Assembly (NCBI GenBank): GCA_021827875.1
Contig: JAKAUA010000038.1
Coordinates: forward strand, 1-7,739
Direction of reading: 5' to 3'
Length of the DNA stretch: 7,739 bases
Origin: a bacterium
GTDB lineage: Bacteria > Babelota > Babeliae > Babelales > Vermiphilaceae
The position numbers and the translations under genes were made by a program. Below, one piece after another: positions 5,328-7,739 of the stretch; position 1 is the first letter of the stretch; the number at the start of each line of letters is the position of its first letter. The notes beneath the pieces are model-generated. The model was given only the letters and a program-made list of their open reading frames with translations, was not told the origin of the DNA and ran no database searches.

Positions 5328-6299
5328 ATGAAAGAAAAACCTCGAAAAATGATATCTTCTCCCATGGGAAAAATTCTACTTTTTTACAAATATGTCTCTA
5401 TCCAATACCCAAAACAGATCCTTAAATGGCAAGAGAGTCTCTGTACCGAGCTTGGCCTAAAAGGACGCATTATCCTTGCTCATGAAGGAATTAATGCTAC
5501 CCTGGGGGGGAATGCTGAAAATTGTGAGCGCTATAAGCTTGCTATGGAACAACATCCTCTGTTTGGCGGTATAGATTTTAAAGAGAGTGCCGGGGACGAG
5601 AACTATTTCCCCCGCTTGCGCATTGTAGTCAAGAACGAAATTGTCTATTTGGGTCTCGACCCTGAAAAAATCAGAGCTGAGGATGGCGGTACCCATGTGA
5701 GTCCGGAACTCGCCCATAAAATGATGGCTGAAAAAGATGAAAATCTGGTAATTCTAGATTGCCGCAACACGTACGAAACCTCTATTGGTACCTTTGTTGA
5801 TTCTATCAAGCCACCTACCCAATATTTTAGAGAATTTCCCGGATACGTAGATAATAATGCTGATTTGTTCAAAGATAAACAGGTGCTTATGTTCTGTACC
5901 GGTGGCATTCGCTGCGAACGTGCCTCTGCGTATCTAAAATCTAAAGGTGTAGCACAAGAAGTGTATCAGATTGAGGGTGGCATTCACCGCTACATCGAGC
6001 AATTTCCTGATGGCTTTTTCCGTGGTAAAAATTATGTGTTTGATGCGCGTGTCAGCGTAAAAGTAAATGAAGACGTATTAGGATCATGTGCTTTGTGTCA
6101 AAAACCGTGCGATGAGTATGTTAACTGCCTGAATGCAAGCTGTAACAAACACTTTATTTGCTGCGCGACATGCCTTGTTGAATACAAAAAATGCTGCAGC
6201 ACGACGTGCGTTGACTTACTTGCATCTGGACAGGTAGCACCGCGACCGTCACGCATTAAGGTTGAGGACCAATCAGTAACACAAGCGTGTGATCTCTAA
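5328..6299 (+). CDS. trhO: tRNA uridine-34 hydroxylase, rhodanese family (TrhO, UPF0176)
   Basis: TrhO (YceA) carries out oxygen-dependent hydroxylation of U34 in tRNA to give 5-hydroxyuridine. The 323-aa product has the N-terminal TrhO domain (LLFYKY at 17-22, ILAHEGIN at 49-56), then a rhodanese domain (about 122-235) with VILDCRN-x-YE (141-150) and the active-site loop CTGGIRC, catalytic Cys190. A C-terminal module follows with 11 Cys between 254 and 294 (C254-x2-C257, C261, C267, C272, C278, C279, C282, C289, C290, C294), likely metal-binding. The phrases FPGYVD, GGIHRYIEQFPDGF and GK-x-YVFDAR recall human TSTD2, from memory. No SD precedes 5328; ATG 5349 or 5364 are alternative starts, and 5364 would begin at MGKILLFYKY. 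It overlaps murB as TAATG. Confidence 0.88.
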   Translation: MKEKPRKMISSPMGKILLFYKYVSIQYPKQILKWQESLCTELGLKGRIILAHEGINATLGGNAENCERYKLAMEQHPLFGGIDFKESAGDENYFPRLRIVVKNEIVYLGLDPEKIRAEDGGTHVSPELAHKMMAEKDENLVILDCRNTYETSIGTFVDSIKPPTQYFREFPGYVDNNADLFKDKQVLMFCTGGIRCERASAYLKSKGVAQEVYQIEGGIHRYIEQFPDGFFRGKNYVFDARVSVKVNEDVLGSCALCQKPCDEYVNCLNASCNKHFICCATCLVEYKKCCSTTCVDLLASGQVAPRPSRIKVEDQSVTQACDL

Positions 6300-7285
6300 T
6301 GGAAAAATTGCAACCAATAATAGAACATATTTCTGCACTACCTCCTTTTATTACGCATAATGTTTCTCTAAAAGACAAAAATTGGTTCCGTACCGGCGGC
6401 AATGCAGAATTTTTTGCCGAGCCATCTACTGGACAAGAATTCCAAGAGGCTTTACAATTCGCCAAAACTCATAATCTGCCTATCACCTTAATTGGCGAAG
6501 GTGCAAATGTTCTTATTAGCGATGCAGGCATTGCCGGCCTTGTCATACGACCTGCGCTAAAAAATATAACTATCAGTCCTTATGATCATGAACATATGCT
6601 CTTGCATGCCGGTGCCGGTGTCTCTATGCATGATCTTATTGTCTATTGTCTTGAGCATAATCTACTCGGGCTCGAAGAATTTAGCGGCATCCCCGGCAGC
6701 GTTGGCGGATCTGTTTATATTAATCTGCATTACTTCGAATTTCTGATTTCACAATTCTTGCTTTCTGCTCAAGTGATAGAAAAGGCAACTGGCCTCATGC
6801 ATGAAGTAGATAATGGCTGGTTTAATTTTGGTTATAACTATTCAACGCTCCATCAGAACGCTCATTATCTGGTGTTAGCTACGTTTAAATTAAAAAAAGC
6901 AGATGCATTGCAAACAACTTATGCGCAAGGCAGACGTATTGAAATTATGCGTCATCGTGCAAAGCGGTATCCAACCAAAAATACCTGTGGCAGCTTTTTC
7001 AGAAATTTTCATGAGCATGAAGTTACGCTTGTCAGCAATAACAAAAAAATGATTTATGTCGCTTATTATCTAGACAAAATAGGTGTTAAAGGACAACTAC
7101 GTGTTGGCGATGCGCTTGTCTCACACCAACATGCAAATATGATTGTGAATGTTGGTAATGCAACAACAGCAGATATTATTCAACTTGCGCGTACTATGCA
7201 GCAAATGGTTTTCGAACAATTTGGTATTGTTCCACAAGCAGAATGTCGCTTACTTGGCTTTGATATGCATCCGTTACTTTCTTAG
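6299..7285 (+). CDS. murB: UDP-N-acetylenolpyruvoylglucosamine reductase (divergent MurB)
   Basis: MurB is the cytoplasmic FAD enzyme that uses NADPH to reduce UDP-GlcNAc-enolpyruvate to UDP-MurNAc in peptidoglycan synthesis. The 328-aa product has FAD-binding motifs FRTGGNAE (30-37), IGEGANVLISD (65-75) and SGIPGSVGG (129-137), and the C-terminal domain with CGSFFRN (230-236, proton-donor Ser232), KGQLRVGDALVS (264-275), HANMIVNVGNAT (278-289) and AECRLLG (314-320, catalytic Glu315). Two departures stand out: after PGSVGGSVYIN the usual AGA-x-G loop is replaced by LHYFEF (143-148), and FGYNYS (177-182) has Asn180 where the family has Arg (FGYRDS in E. coli, Arg159). The ATG shares its A with the trhO stop (TAATG), implying coupling. 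It probably works as MurB, with activity less certain. Confidence 0.88.
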   Translation: MEKLQPIIEHISALPPFITHNVSLKDKNWFRTGGNAEFFAEPSTGQEFQEALQFAKTHNLPITLIGEGANVLISDAGIAGLVIRPALKNITISPYDHEHMLLHAGAGVSMHDLIVYCLEHNLLGLEEFSGIPGSVGGSVYINLHYFEFLISQFLLSAQVIEKATGLMHEVDNGWFNFGYNYSTLHQNAHYLVLATFKLKKADALQTTYAQGRRIEIMRHRAKRYPTKNTCGSFFRNFHEHEVTLVSNNKKMIYVAYYLDKIGVKGQLRVGDALVSHQHANMIVNVGNATTADIIQLARTMQQMVFEQFGIVPQAECRLLGFDMHPLLS

Positions 7286-7298
7286 CGGCAAGTAAAAA

Positions 7299-7721
7299 CT
7301 ATCTTTGTAACCAAGTTCGTTTTAATTTTGCAGTTATCAACACGCGGTAATGAGAATCGCGATAATAGCGCATAATTCTATACCAGACATATAATAGAGC
7401 AAAAATAATTATTGTGCATAATGCTATATCATACGCAAAGCCGAAGTAGCCGCCTGAAAATAGCTCTATAGGAAAGTTTGTTTTGAACAAGCGTATTGCA
7501 TCTTTTGCAACATTATACAGTAATACAATATCGACTGCAGACCAGTATACTGCTCTGAAAATTAAATCAACAGTAGTAGGTGATTTCTTAGTCCATTTTT
7601 TCACGATGAAGCGTATCACCATAGATAAGCACCATCTAATTATCATTAAAAAACCAAGGGCGAGTAATGATAAACCTACATGAATAAGTAGTACAACTAA
7701 TAAATCAACAAAATATGACAT
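7299..7721 (-). CDS. Small multi-pass membrane protein, unknown function
   Basis: A 140-aa hydrophobic protein with no family I recognise. Three membrane regions are visible: a long one at about 5-40 (possibly a span plus an amphipathic stretch ending IRFIV), 54-72 (around FRAVYWSAVDIVLLYNVA) and 95-117 (DIALCTIIIFALLYVWYRI). The loop after the first is basic (KKWTKKS, 41-47), and the C-terminus from 118 is strongly basic (R-x-YYR, KLKR), pointing to the cytoplasm by the positive-inside rule. The start ATG (7721-7719) has an SD, AAGGAG (7738-7733), 11 nt upstream. It converges with murB, the stops being 13 nt apart with no clear terminator between. Confidence 0.6.
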   Translation of the reverse strand: MSYFVDLLVVLLIHVGLSLLALGFLMIIRWCLSMVIRFIVKKWTKKSPTTVDLIFRAVYWSAVDIVLLYNVAKDAIRLFKTNFPIELFSGGYFGFAYDIALCTIIIFALLYVWYRIMRYYRDSHYRVLITAKLKRTWLQR

Positions 7722-7732
7722 ATTTTTCTCAC

Positions 7733-7738
7733 TCCTTG
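7733..7738 (-). promoter_or_regulatory. SD site of the minus-strand membrane protein
   Basis: AAGGAG on the minus strand, 11 nt before the ATG at 7721. The spacing is on the long side; the following GTGA may extend the pairing. Any promoter lies beyond the window. Confidence 0.5.
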
Positions 7739-7739
7739 C

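Noticed and set aside
5457..5908. Two minus-strand open frames inside trhO
   Set aside because: Antisense to a strongly conserved enzyme domain, with no independent support.
6256..6465. Minus-strand open frame over the trhO-murB junction
   Set aside because: Antisense shadow of two real genes.
7483..7683. Plus-strand open frame opposite the membrane protein
   Set aside because: The minus-strand frame is longer, has an SD and clear membrane spans.
1..7739. tRNA, rRNA, CRISPR array, insertion sequence or riboswitch
   Set aside because: I saw no spaced direct repeats, transposase frames, or conserved RNA motifs; nearly all of the window is coding.

Overview
The window is an AT-rich (by eye under 40% GC), gene-dense bacterial segment using the standard code (TGA is a true stop in two genes). 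The mix of genes suggests a host-associated bacterium: a signal-peptide protein with ankyrin-type repeats, three small exported proteins that look ubiquitin-like, a rhodanese resembling the eukaryotic TSTD2 type, and a divergent MurB. My best guess is a Dependentiae (TM6)-like or other protist-associated lineage. That is an inference from gene style, not something the sequence proves.

Region 1 (1-3255) is a tightly packed plus-strand operon. It opens with the last nine codons of an upstream gene, possibly the ABC ATPase. Four ABC-2 type permeases follow with junctions of -4, +1 and +5 nt. They alternate A-B-A'-B': the first and third resemble each other, and so do the second and fourth. This implies tandem duplication of a two-subunit (heterodimeric) permease cassette. 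No ATPase lies inside the window.

Region 2 (3256-5241) encodes four small proteins with N-terminal signal peptides. The first has an ankyrin-like segment and follows the last permease by 16 nt with its own Shine-Dalgarno (SD) site, so it probably shares the transporter transcript. After a 111-nt gap containing a possible promoter come three tandem genes with strong SD sites. Their products have a short signal peptide ending in A-M-[E/D] and a small domain whose pattern resembles ubiquitin. The first aligns without gaps to ubiquitin residues 13-41 and also carries a TLSD match. None ends in the Gly-Gly needed for conjugation. This cluster is the most likely place for an undescribed system: secreted ubiquitin-like proteins of an intracellular or host-associated bacterium.

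Region 3 (5242-7285) starts with a hairpin and a good extended -10 promoter, then trhO (tRNA U34 hydroxylase, UPF0176/rhodanese) and murB, overlapping as TAATG. The MurB has Asn where the conserved catalytic-site Arg is expected and a rewritten NAGA loop. Region 4 (7299-7721, minus strand) is a small three-segment membrane protein of unknown function that converges on murB across 13 nt.
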